This document shows positions 1 to 5,931 of a DNA stretch of 8,886 bases, piece after piece. Every line of letters starts with the position of its first letter. Within the stretch, counting starts at the first letter, position 1. The position numbers were made by a program, and so were the translations under genes. This DNA is from Bifidobacterium breve (GTDB lineage: Bacteria; Actinomycetota; Actinomycetes; Mycobacteriales; Mycobacteriaceae): the NCBI GenBank assembly GCA_945882475.1, contig CAMCWJ010000098.1:1-8886 (forward strand), given 5' to 3'. Below the pieces are notes generated by a model that saw only the letters and a program-made list of their open reading frames with translations, was not told the DNA's origin and ran no database searches.

Positions 1-238
1 GACCGTGCGGAGTATCGGATGCCAACGCCGCCAACGCCATTCGCAAGTCGCCCGGCGGGACGACATCGAGTTCGGAACGCAGCCGCCCGGAGGATCCGCC
101 GTCGTCGGCCACAGTCACGACCGCGGTGACGTGCGGGGTGAGGCGGCGCGCGGCCGACAGCGTCGCGTAGAGACCGTGCCCACCGCCCAATGCGACGATG
201 CGCGGGGCGTCGGCCTGAGCCGGGTGCGGGCCGGTCAT
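1..238 (-). CDS. yvcK: YvcK/CuvA family protein, N-terminal part (gene continues past the left edge)
   Basis: This is the first 79 codons of a gluconeogenesis-factor (YvcK, CofD-like) protein, called CuvA in mycobacteria, where the family is linked to cell-wall precursor supply, cell shape and growth on gluconeogenic carbon sources. Visible motifs are GGGHGL at residues 18-23 (nucleotide-sugar binding loop), DDGGSSGRLR at 45-54 and PPGDLR at 61-66, all hallmarks of the family. The full protein is usually about 340 residues, so roughly three quarters lies outside the window. The ATG start at 236-238 overlaps the rapZ stop as ATGA, which implies translational coupling, and a purine-rich GGGGCGGGA sits directly before it inside the rapZ end. 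whiA normally follows this gene in actinobacteria. Identification is firm; only the start region can be judged. Confidence 0.95.
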   Translation of the reverse strand, partial: MTGPHPAQADAPRIVALGGGHGLYATLSAARRLTPHVTAVVTVADDGGSSGRLRSELDVVPPGDLRMALAALASDTPHG

Positions 239-1194
239 TCCCGCCCCAGATCACGGTGCAGCACCCGAACCGACAGTTGTGGGTCCTCGCTCAGCAGACC
301 GGCCAGCGCCTCGGCGATGGCGACGCTGCGGTGCTTGCCCCCGGTACAGCCGATCGCCACCGTCATGTACCGCTTGGCCTCCCGCACATATCCGGCGACA
401 ACGAGTTTGAGCAACCGGTGGTAGGTCGTCAGGAACTCGTCGGCCCCGGGCTGGGACAGCACGTAGTCGCGCACAGCCGGCGATTGACCGGTCTGCGGCC
501 GAAGTTCGTCGACCCAGTGCGGATTGGGCAGGAAACGGACGTCCATCACCATGTCGGCATCCATCGGCAGGCCGTACTTGAAGCCGAACGACTCGATGGT
601 GACGCTGGTCTGGGCCGCGGCCTGACCACCGAACGCGCTCTCGATGCTCGCCCGCAGTGCCGGCACAGACAACGCCGAGGTGTCGATCACCAGATCGGCG
701 GCGGCGCGAACGGGGGCCAGCAGCGACCGTTCGGCGGCGATGCCCTCGGCGAGGGTCTGGTTGCCCTGCAACGGATGACTGCGCCGGTTGTTCTCGTAGC
801 GGCGAACCAGGATGTCGTCGGATGCCTCCATGAACAACACCCGCGGCGCGATGTTGCGAGAGGCCAGATCCTTGCGCACCAGATCCAGATCACCGGTGAA
901 GCCGCGGGACCGGACGTCCATCACCACCGCGAGTTGGGTGATGCGGGAACCGGCGGCCAAACCAAGGTCGACCATCCGAGCGATCAACTCCGGCGGCAGG
1001 TTGTCGGCGACGTACCAGCCGAGGTCCTCGAGCACCTTCGCAGCGGTGCCCCGCCCGGCCCCGGAGAGTCCGGTCACCAGCACCACATCGATGCCGGCGT
1101 CGGGGGCGTCGTGTTCTTCGCTCCCCGCTCCAGCGGTACCGGGTTTTTCGCTGCCCGCTCCAGCGGTGCTGGGTTCTTCAGTGTGTTCCGTCAT
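235..1194 (-). CDS. rapZ: RapZ/YvcJ family nucleotide-binding protein
   Basis: This encodes a 319-residue P-loop protein of the RapZ (YvcJ, Rv1421-like) family. In E. coli RapZ is an adaptor controlling glucosamine-6-phosphate synthase through small RNA decay; in actinobacteria the role is less clear but is tied by gene neighbourhood to YvcK and WhiA. The P-loop GLSGAGRGT is at residues 42-50, followed by the family block EDLGWYVADNLPP. The C-terminal domain carries GFKYGLP, the PMDADMVMDVRFLPNP stretch and GCTGGKHRSVA near residues 286-296. The Walker A lysine is replaced by arginine, as I recall for actinobacterial members. Residues 6-25 are two copies of a 10-residue Gly/Ala/Ser-rich repeat, which make the protein longer than the roughly 300-residue M. 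tuberculosis homologue. The start overlaps the uvrC stop (ATGA), and AGGGCGGG lies 7 bases upstream as a ribosome binding site. Confidence 0.95.
   Translation of the reverse strand: MTEHTEEPSTAGAGSEKPGTAGAGSEEHDAPDAGIDVVLVTGLSGAGRGTAAKVLEDLGWYVADNLPPELIARMVDLGLAAGSRITQLAVVMDVRSRGFTGDLDLVRKDLASRNIAPRVLFMEASDDILVRRYENNRRSHPLQGNQTLAEGIAAERSLLAPVRAAADLVIDTSALSVPALRASIESAFGGQAAAQTSVTIESFGFKYGLPMDADMVMDVRFLPNPHWVDELRPQTGQSPAVRDYVLSQPGADEFLTTYHRLLKLVVAGYVREAKRYMTVAIGCTGGKHRSVAIAEALAGLLSEDPQLSVRVLHRDLGRE
1114..1173 (-). repeat. Two tandem 30-bp repeat units inside the rapZ 5' end
   Basis: Units 1114-1143 and 1144-1173 are adjacent and match at 26 of 30 positions by eye. A few more bases (1174-1179) begin a third unit. 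Thirty is a multiple of three, so the repeat stays in frame and encodes two 10-residue units of the type E-(E/K)-P-(S/G)-T-A-G-A-G-S in the RapZ N-terminal tail before the P-loop. It looks like a small minisatellite that lengthened a disordered tail. Copy number may differ between strains. Confidence 0.85.
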
Positions 1195-3179
1195 TGCGAT
1201 GCCCGCCCTGCATCATTGCCCACCGCGGCCTCGGACGCAGCCGAACCGGCGGGATCGGCATCGGCGCCGAGGGCATCGAGCACCGCCGCCGCCGTGGCCG
1301 CGCCGATACCCGGGACCGCGGTGATCTCCTCGACACTGGCCTGGCGCAACCGCGCCACCGATCCGAAGTGGGTGACCAGTGCCTTGCGCCGGGTGTCGCC
1401 GAGGCCCCGCACGCTGTCCAGCGCGGAGGCGGTCATCCGCTTGGATCGCTTGCTGCGGTGATAGGAGATGGCGAAGCGGTGCGCTTCATCGCGGACGCGT
1501 TGCAGCAGATACAGGCCCTCGCTGTTGCGTGCCAGGATCACCGGATCCGGTTCGGCCGGTACCCAGACTTCCTCCAACCGTTTAGCCAGTCCGATCACCG
1601 CGACGTCGGTGACGCCGAGTTCGTCGAGCACCGCGCGCGCGGCATTGACCTGAGCGGCGCCACCGTCGACCACGTAGAGGTTTGGCGGGTAGGCGAACCG
1701 GCGGGGCTTGTCGGTGGCCTCGGCCTCCTCGGCCGGGGTTTCCTGCAGGTGACGCTGGAACCGCCGGCGAGTGACCTCCGCGATGGAGGCGACGTCGTCG
1801 GAGCGGCCCTCGCCCGCGGCCTCACGAATCGCGAAGTGTCGGTAGTCGGATTTGCGCGGCAGGCCGTCTTCGAAGACCACCAGCGACCCCACCACATCGG
1901 TGCCCTGCACATGGCTGATGTCGACGCATTCGATCCGCAGCGGCGCATCGGACAGTCCTAGTGAGGCCTGAATATCCTGCAGCGCAGCCGATCTCGCCGT
2001 GAAGTCACCGGCGCGGCGAAGCTTGTGCTGCTGCAGTGCCTCCTGAGCGTTGCGTTGCACCGTGTCGGCAAGAGCCCGCTTGTCGCCGCGACGGGGAACA
2101 CGGAGTTCGACCCGGGAGCCGCGAAGCCCGGACAGCCAGTCAGTCAACTCCTGCGCACCGGGCGGCAGACACGGCACCAGCACCTCGCGCGGAACCGGAT
2201 TGGCCGATTCGTCGGTCGCACTGCTCAATTCGGCCTGCTCACCGTAGAACTGGGTGAGGAACTGCTCCACCAACTGCGCCTGCGCGGAGACACCCGGCTC
2301 GCCCGGCTTCTCCACGATCCACCCCCGCTGGCCGCGCACCCGGCCGCCGCGAACATGGAACACCTGGACCGCCGCCTCCAACTCGTCGTCGGCGAATGCC
2401 ACGACGTCGGCGTCGGTGCCGTCGCCGAGCACCACCGTCTGCTTCTCCAGGGCACGTTTTAGCGCCCCGATGTCGTCGCGCAGCCGGGCCGCGCGCTCGA
2501 AATCAAGTTCGGCGGCAGCCGAATTCATCTGCCGCTCCAACTCGCGGACGAAGCGATCGGTCCGCCCCGACAGGAAGTCGCAGAAGTCACCCACGATCCT
2601 GCGGTGTTCCTCAGCGCTGACCCGGCCCACGCACGGCGCGGCGCATTTGTCGATGTAGCCCAGTAGACACGGACGTTCTATCTGGCTGTGCCGCTTGAAC
2701 ACTCCGGCCGAACAGGTGCGCGCCGGAAACACCCGGGTCAGCAGATCGAGGGTTTCCCGAATGGCCCAGGCATGTGAGTACGGCCCGAAGTAGCGGACGC
2801 CCTTTCGTCGGGGACCGCGGTAGACCATCAGGCGCGGGTATTCCTCGTTGAGGGTGACCGCGAGCACCGGATAGGACTTATCGTCGCGATAGCGGACGTT
2901 GAACCGGGGATCGAACTCCTTGATCCAGTTGTACTCAAGCTGCAGTGCCTCGACCTCGGTGCCGACCACCGTCCACTCCACCTTCGCCGCGGTGGTGACC
3001 AGCTGCCGGGTCCGCGGATGCAGTCCGGCAATGTCGGCGAAGTACGAGGTGAGTCGGCTGCGCAGGTTCTTGGCCTTGCCGACGTAGATGACCCGGTCGT
3101 GAGCATCCCGGAAGCGATACACCCCCGGCGCGACCGGAATCGACCCGGGCGCCGGGCGGTAGGTCGCGGGATCAGCCAC
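1191..3179 (-). CDS. uvrC: UvrC, excinuclease ABC subunit C
   Basis: UvrC makes both incisions (3' then 5') around bulky DNA lesions in the UvrABC nucleotide excision repair complex. The 662-residue protein shows all domains in order: a GIY-YIG nuclease at about residues 15-95 (GVY at 19-21, VIYVGKAKNLRSRL at 30-43), a cysteine cluster C156, C171, C179 and C183 fitting the Fe-S site, the UVR helix pair for UvrB contact at about 213-248, an RNase H-like nuclease with D420 (CVDISH), D505 (VVDGG) and H574, and tandem helix-hairpin-helix motifs at about 586-636. The start is GTG at 3177-3179; it gives the expected N-terminus just before the GIY-YIG domain. The preceding PH-domain gene ends 44 bases upstream. 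A TAACCT box ends 6 bases before the GTG, so a leaderless start is possible. The gene ends in an ATGA overlap with rapZ. Confidence 0.97.
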   Translation of the reverse strand: MADPATYRPAPGSIPVAPGVYRFRDAHDRVIYVGKAKNLRSRLTSYFADIAGLHPRTRQLVTTAAKVEWTVVGTEVEALQLEYNWIKEFDPRFNVRYRDDKSYPVLAVTLNEEYPRLMVYRGPRRKGVRYFGPYSHAWAIRETLDLLTRVFPARTCSAGVFKRHSQIERPCLLGYIDKCAAPCVGRVSAEEHRRIVGDFCDFLSGRTDRFVRELERQMNSAAAELDFERAARLRDDIGALKRALEKQTVVLGDGTDADVVAFADDELEAAVQVFHVRGGRVRGQRGWIVEKPGEPGVSAQAQLVEQFLTQFYGEQAELSSATDESANPVPREVLVPCLPPGAQELTDWLSGLRGSRVELRVPRRGDKRALADTVQRNAQEALQQHKLRRAGDFTARSAALQDIQASLGLSDAPLRIECVDISHVQGTDVVGSLVVFEDGLPRKSDYRHFAIREAAGEGRSDDVASIAEVTRRRFQRHLQETPAEEAEATDKPRRFAYPPNLYVVDGGAAQVNAARAVLDELGVTDVAVIGLAKRLEEVWVPAEPDPVILARNSEGLYLLQRVRDEAHRFAISYHRSKRSKRMTASALDSVRGLGDTRRKALVTHFGSVARLRQASVEEITAVPGIGAATAAAVLDALGADADPAGSAASEAAVGNDAGRASQ

Positions 3180-3185
3180 CTGCCC

Positions 3186-3191
3186 AGGTTA
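3186..3191 (-). promoter_or_regulatory. Possible -10 box (TAACCT) for a leaderless uvrC transcript
   Basis: On the minus strand TAACCT fits the mycobacterial -10 pattern TANNNT. It is followed by six bases (GGGCAG) and then the uvrC GTG. This places a start site on or next to the first base of the start codon, the usual leaderless layout in mycobacteria. There is no good -35 element. GGGCAGG could instead act as a weak ribosome binding site for an operon transcript, and TANNNT is common by chance, so the call is tentative. Confidence 0.35.
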
Positions 3192-3223
3192 GTACCGACA
3201 GACCGCCCGGGTTCGGTGGTCAG

Positions 3224-3688
3224 TCACCCCGAGGCCGGACGGTACCGCGCCATCAGGTCGCGGATGGTGTCCATCGCGTCGACCGCGCGCTGTCGGTCGG
3301 CGACCTGGACCGCCAGCACCGGGACGTACTCGTTGTAGGCCAGGTCCACTCGCGCCCAGCGCCGCCCGGGCGGGAAGGAGACACCGGTCACCTCGCTCCA
3401 CGGAATGAATCTGTACTCCAAGAGATTTCGGACCGCCAGCCCGGCCGGTCCGATCCGCAGTCTGGGCCGCGTCAGCAGTAGCACCGCGCCGGCCAGCACG
3501 ATCGCCAGACCCGCCATGGCGAACTGGTCCGCGGTTCCCAGTAACGCCCCGGTGGAGGTTCCCGCCGAGAACATCGCGGCCACGGTGCCGGTGGAGGCGA
3601 TCAGTGCGGCGGTGCCGTAGGCGAACCGCGTGACCCGGTGCGGTCTGAACTCGGCATCCCACTCGCCGCCGGAGGGCGCGGAGGTCAT
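3224..3688 (-). CDS. Small membrane protein with C-terminal bacterial PH domain (Rv1417-like)
   Basis: This encodes a 154-residue protein of unknown function conserved next to ribH in mycobacteria (Rv1417 in M. tuberculosis). Two hydrophobic segments at about residues 22-43 and 55-73 should form a membrane hairpin, leaving a short N-terminal tail and a cytosolic domain from about residue 76. That domain has the beta-strand pattern and the ipW-x-E-V-x-G-V signature of the bacterial PH-like families (compare CFP-6/DUF2581-type proteins). No catalytic residues are evident. The ATG at 3686-3688 overlaps the ribH TGA as ATGA and lacks a convincing ribosome binding site of its own, so translation probably depends on ribH. 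The link to riboflavin is positional only. Family assignment is fairly confident; function is unknown. Confidence 0.85.
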   Translation of the reverse strand: MTSAPSGGEWDAEFRPHRVTRFAYGTAALIASTGTVAAMFSAGTSTGALLGTADQFAMAGLAIVLAGAVLLLTRPRLRIGPAGLAVRNLLEYRFIPWSEVTGVSFPPGRRWARVDLAYNEYVPVLAVQVADRQRAVDAMDTIRDLMARYRPASG

Positions 3689-4164
3689 GCCCGGCGCAGG
3701 TGGCGCAGCGTCAACGCCGTGGACAGTGCCGCGGCGGTGGCCTGAGCGCCCTTGTCCTCGGCAGAGTCCGGCAGCCCGGCCCGGTCGAGTGCCTGCTGCT
3801 CGTTGTCGGTAGTCAGCACACCGTTGGCCACCGGGGTCGACAAGTCCAGCGACACCCGGGTCAGACCCTGCGTGACCGCGTCACAGACATAGTCGAAATG
3901 TGGTGTGGCGCCCCGGATCACGACGCCGAGTGCGACCACCGCGTCGTGGTTGCGGGCTAATTCCTGGGCGACCACCGGTATCTCGATCGCGCCGTGCACC
4001 CGGACCACAGTCGGATCGGTGACGCCGCACCCGTCGGACACCCGGCGGGCTCCGTCGAGCAGAGCCTCGCAGATCTCGGCGTGCCAGGTACTCGCCACGA
4101 TGGCGAGGCGGATGTCGGCGGCGTCCATGTCCGGCACCGCCGGAACGCCCGCGCCTCCGCTCAT
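3685..4164 (-). CDS. ribH: RibH, 6,7-dimethyl-8-ribityllumazine synthase
   Basis: RibH condenses 5-amino-6-ribitylamino-uracil with 3,4-dihydroxy-2-butanone 4-phosphate to give the lumazine precursor of riboflavin. The 159-residue product has the normal length (160 in M. tuberculosis). Visible site residues are W27 in ASTWHAE (aromatic stack on the pyrimidine), GAIEIP at 58-63, R84 and H89 in RGATPHFDYV (phosphate binding and general base), and PVANGVLTTDNEQQA at 111-125. The reading frame is open further upstream, but the start is set at 4164 because the preceding sequence is ribBA coding DNA in another frame and AGAGGTG, a good ribosome binding site, sits 5 bases before this ATG. The gene starts 13 bases after the ribBA stop, so both are co-transcribed, and it overlaps the PH-domain gene at its end. 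Confidence 0.97.
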   Translation of the reverse strand: MSGGAGVPAVPDMDAADIRLAIVASTWHAEICEALLDGARRVSDGCGVTDPTVVRVHGAIEIPVVAQELARNHDAVVALGVVIRGATPHFDYVCDAVTQGLTRVSLDLSTPVANGVLTTDNEQQALDRAGLPDSAEDKGAQATAAALSTALTLRHLRRA

Positions 4165-4169
4165 CGGCG

Positions 4170-4176
4170 CACCTCT
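4170..4176 (-). promoter_or_regulatory. Ribosome binding site of ribH
   Basis: On the minus strand AGAGGTG is followed by five bases and the ATG at 4164. It lies in the 13-base gap after the ribBA stop and settles the ribH start against the longer open frame. Confidence 0.75.
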
Positions 4177-4177
4177 G

Positions 4178-5455
4178 TCACAGTGCGCCGCCCAGATCGC
4201 CGGGTATATCCGAGGTTTCGTCGTAGTCATCGAGGCCGACGAGTTCGTGGCCCATCCGATCGCGCTTGGTCCGCAGATACCGGATGTTCTCGGCGGTGGC
4301 CCGCACCGGCAGTGGCACCCGCTCGATGATCTGCAATCCGTACCCGTCCAGGCCCACCCGCTTGGCCGGGTTGTTGGTGAGCAGTCGCATCGACCGCACC
4401 CCGAGGTCGCCCAGGATCTGGGCGCCGATACCGTAATCGCGCGCATCAGCGGGCAGTCCGAGTTCAAGGTTGGCGTCCACGGTGTCTGCGCCGGCGTCCT
4501 GCAGTTGGTAGGCCTGCAGTTTGTGCATGAGGCCGATGCCGCGGCCCTCGTGGCCCCGCATGTAGAGCACTACCCCGCGACCCTCACCGGCCACCATCGC
4601 CATCGCAGCGTCCAGTTGCGGGCCGCAGTCGCACCGCCAGGATCCGAACACGTCGCCGGTCAGGCATTCGGAATGCACCCGCACCAGAACGTCGTGACCG
4701 TCATGCTCGGGTCCGGCGATGTCACCGCGGACCAGTGCCACGTGTTCGACCTGGTCGTAGATGCTGGTGTAGCCGACGGCGCGGAAATCGCCGTGGCGGG
4801 TTGGAATGCGGGCCTCGGCGATCCGCTCCACCTGCTTCTCGTGCTTGCGGCGCCACTCGATGAGGTCCGCGATCGAGATCATGGCCAGTCCGTGCTCGTC
4901 GGCGAAGATCCGCAGTTCGTCGGTCTGCGCCATGGCGCCCTCGTCCTTCTGGCTGACGATCTCGCAGATCGCCCCCGCGGGCTGAAGTCCCGCCAGCCGG
5001 GCCAGGTCGACGGCGGCCTCGGTGTGTCCGGGTCGGCGCAGCACTCCGCCGTCCTTGGCGCGCAACGGAACCACGTGGCCGGGCTTGGTGAAGTCGTCGG
5101 CAACGCTCGCTGGATCGGCCAGCAGTCGCATGGTGGTGGCCCGGTCAGACGCCGAAATGCCGGTCCCGACGCCGTGCCTGGCGTCCACGGTGACGGTGTA
5201 GGCGGTGCCGTGCTTGTCCTGGTTGACCGCGTACATCGGCAGCAGGCCCAGCCGGTCACAGATGGTGCCCTCCAGCGGTACGCACAAATAACCCGAGGTG
5301 TAGCGGACCATGAAGGCAACCAGTTCCGGGGTCGCCTTCTCCGCGGCGAAGATCAGGTCGCCCTCGTTCTCGCGGTCCTCGTCGTCGACGACGACGACGG
5401 CCTTGCCCGCCGCGATATCGGCAACCGCCCGTTCGACGGTGTCCAATCTCGTCAT
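4178..5455 (-). CDS. ribBA: RibBA: 3,4-dihydroxy-2-butanone 4-phosphate synthase / GTP cyclohydrolase II
   Basis: This bifunctional enzyme (RibA2, Rv1415-like) starts both branches of riboflavin synthesis: the N-terminal half turns ribulose 5-phosphate into the four-carbon unit, and the C-terminal half opens GTP. The 425-residue product shows DDEDRENEGDLIFAAE at 24-39, SGYLC at 54-58 and RPGHTEAAVDLA at 141-152 (RibB domain). The RibA domain has the zinc ligands C264, C275 and C277 in HSECLTGDVFGSWRCDCG, GHEGRGIG at 301-308 and the C-terminal NNPAKRVGLDGYG. Both halves therefore look intact. The frame is open 17 codons further upstream, but the ATG at 5453-5455 is chosen because it gives the MTRLD N-terminus and 425-residue length remembered for the M. 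tuberculosis protein. AGGCGGA lies just upstream as a possible ribosome binding site. It heads the operon with ribH and has its own divergent promoter region. Confidence 0.96.
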   Translation of the reverse strand: MTRLDTVERAVADIAAGKAVVVVDDEDRENEGDLIFAAEKATPELVAFMVRYTSGYLCVPLEGTICDRLGLLPMYAVNQDKHGTAYTVTVDARHGVGTGISASDRATTMRLLADPASVADDFTKPGHVVPLRAKDGGVLRRPGHTEAAVDLARLAGLQPAGAICEIVSQKDEGAMAQTDELRIFADEHGLAMISIADLIEWRRKHEKQVERIAEARIPTRHGDFRAVGYTSIYDQVEHVALVRGDIAGPEHDGHDVLVRVHSECLTGDVFGSWRCDCGPQLDAAMAMVAGEGRGVVLYMRGHEGRGIGLMHKLQAYQLQDAGADTVDANLELGLPADARDYGIGAQILGDLGVRSMRLLTNNPAKRVGLDGYGLQIIERVPLPVRATAENIRYLRTKRDRMGHELVGLDDYDETSDIPGDLGGAL

Positions 5456-5472
5456 CGTGTCCGCCTGCCCGT

Positions 5473-5482
5473 TTACCGGTAA
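5473..5482. repeat. 10-bp perfect palindrome upstream of ribBA
   Basis: TTACCGGTAA reads the same on both strands and lies about 18-27 bases before the ribBA start codon. In that position it could be an operator in the leader or, less likely, chance. No regulator can be named from the sequence. Confidence 0.5.
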
Positions 5483-5505
5483 GAACATTGCTGGAATGCC
5501 TGGCA

Positions 5506-5524
5506 ATACTGCCGGATCCAGTAT
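5506..5524. repeat. Inverted repeat ATACTG-N7-CAGTAT
   Basis: The 6-base arms at 5506-5511 and 5519-5524 are perfect complements around a 7-base spacer. The repeat lies about midway between the two divergent start codons and overlaps possible -10 sequences on both strands, which is where a shared operator would be expected. It could equally be coincidence in promoter DNA. Confidence 0.5.
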
Positions 5525-5568
5525 GAACCACCAAAAATGGCGGTTATGACCGGAAGGACCTTCTCTCC

Positions 5569-5886
5569 ATGACCCCCCGCACCGACCCGATCACCGCACC
5601 ACCGGCCGGCACCGCGTGGGTCGGCGATTGGGATGCGAAGTTCCATGACCGCGTTTTCGGCGCCGACCCGGTGACGGTCGGCGATGTCGCGGCTCTGCTG
5701 ACCGGAGTGCAGCATCGCGACGGGTCAACCGTCAGCGGTGTCGCGGTGCGAGTCGGCGGCGAAGTTGTCGTCGGCGGTAAGGAGTTGCCCATCGTGGTCG
5801 ACCTGACGCCGGACCAGGCGCGCGAGTTCGGTGAGGTGTTAATCGGGTTGGCTGAGAAAGCAGAGTCGCTGGACGGGATCGGCTAG
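5569..5886 (+). CDS. Hypothetical 105-residue protein, unrecognised
   Basis: I do not recognise this protein with confidence. It is soluble-looking, acidic and lacks a signal peptide, membrane segment or cysteine. Visible traits are a Thr/Pro/Ala-rich N-terminus, two tryptophans at residues 17 and 21 (AWVGDWDA), a central Gly/Val-rich strand segment at about 57-70, and a C-terminal helix after VDLTPDQAREF at 78-88. The 'LTPDQARE...L...A' ending recalls small actinobacterial proteins such as the DUF6907 type, but this is only a resemblance. The ATG is preceded by GGAAGGA at 5552-5558, 10 bases away, a good ribosome binding site. It is the only plus-strand gene inside the riboflavin cluster, divergent from ribBA and convergent with ribE. 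M. tuberculosis has uncharacterised genes (Rv1413, Rv1414) in the same interval; homology was not tested. Confidence 0.75.
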   Translation: MTPRTDPITAPPAGTAWVGDWDAKFHDRVFGADPVTVGDVAALLTGVQHRDGSTVSGVAVRVGGEVVVGGKELPIVVDLTPDQAREFGEVLIGLAEKAESLDGIG

Positions 5887-5897
5887 GCCGCCTCAGA

Positions 5898-5919
5898 AAC
5901 TCGAGCGGGGCGTCGAGTT
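5898..5919. terminator. Hairpin between convergent genes, probable bidirectional terminator
   Basis: AACTCGA at 5898-5904 and TCGAGTT at 5913-5919 form a perfect 7-bp stem with an 8-base GC-rich loop. It lies in the 45-bp gap between the stop of the small plus-strand gene (5886) and the stop of ribE (5932). No run of T follows on the plus strand, and only TTTCT on the minus strand, so it would be a mycobacterial-type terminator lacking a U tail. Position supports the call more than stem strength does. Confidence 0.5.
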
Positions 5920-5931
5920 CGCCGAACCGCA

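Larger units (their letters stand above)
5456..5568. promoter_or_regulatory. Divergent promoter region between ribBA and the 105-residue gene
   Basis: This 113-bp gap must hold the ribBA promoter (minus strand) and that of the plus-strand small gene. It is less GC-rich than its surroundings and holds several inverted repeats: a perfect 10-bp palindrome TTACCGGTAA (5473-5482), ATTGC/GCAAT arms at 5487-5491 and 5503-5507, ATACTG/CAGTAT arms at 5506-5511 and 5519-5524, and a stem-loop with 7-base arms at 5526-5545. CATACT on the minus strand (5520-5525) and TATGAA on the plus strand (5522-5527) are possible -10 boxes, neither with a good -35. No FMN riboswitch core could be found. Exact start sites cannot be fixed by eye. 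Confidence 0.6.

Noticed and set aside
190..1461. Plus-strand open frame of 423 codons antisense to rapZ and the uvrC end
   Set aside because: It is the shadow of rapZ and uvrC, has no ribosome binding site or known domain, and runs across the uvrC-rapZ junction.
3186..3201. DNA-damage (RecA-NDp/PafBC) promoter before uvrC
   Set aside because: CTGTCGGTA at 3193-3201 matches the TTGTCRGTG element at 7 of 9 bases, but the TANNNT box follows after one base rather than the usual eight; no LexA box is seen either.
4165..4467. Upstream extension of ribH to 260 residues
   Set aside because: The added part is out-of-frame ribBA sequence; the normal length, MSGG start and ribosome binding site place the start at 4164.
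3905..5482. Plus-strand open frame of 525 codons antisense to ribBA and ribH
   Set aside because: It lies opposite two certain genes, its translation is low-complexity in His, Gly, Val and Arg, and long antisense frames are normal in high-GC codon usage.
5456..5506. Upstream start of ribBA at 5506
   Set aside because: The 17 extra residues are not part of the family and would cover promoter DNA; the start at 5455 gives the expected 425 residues.
5456..5568. FMN riboswitch before ribBA
   Set aside because: The gap is short and I could not find the conserved RFN core sequences or their paired stems on either strand.
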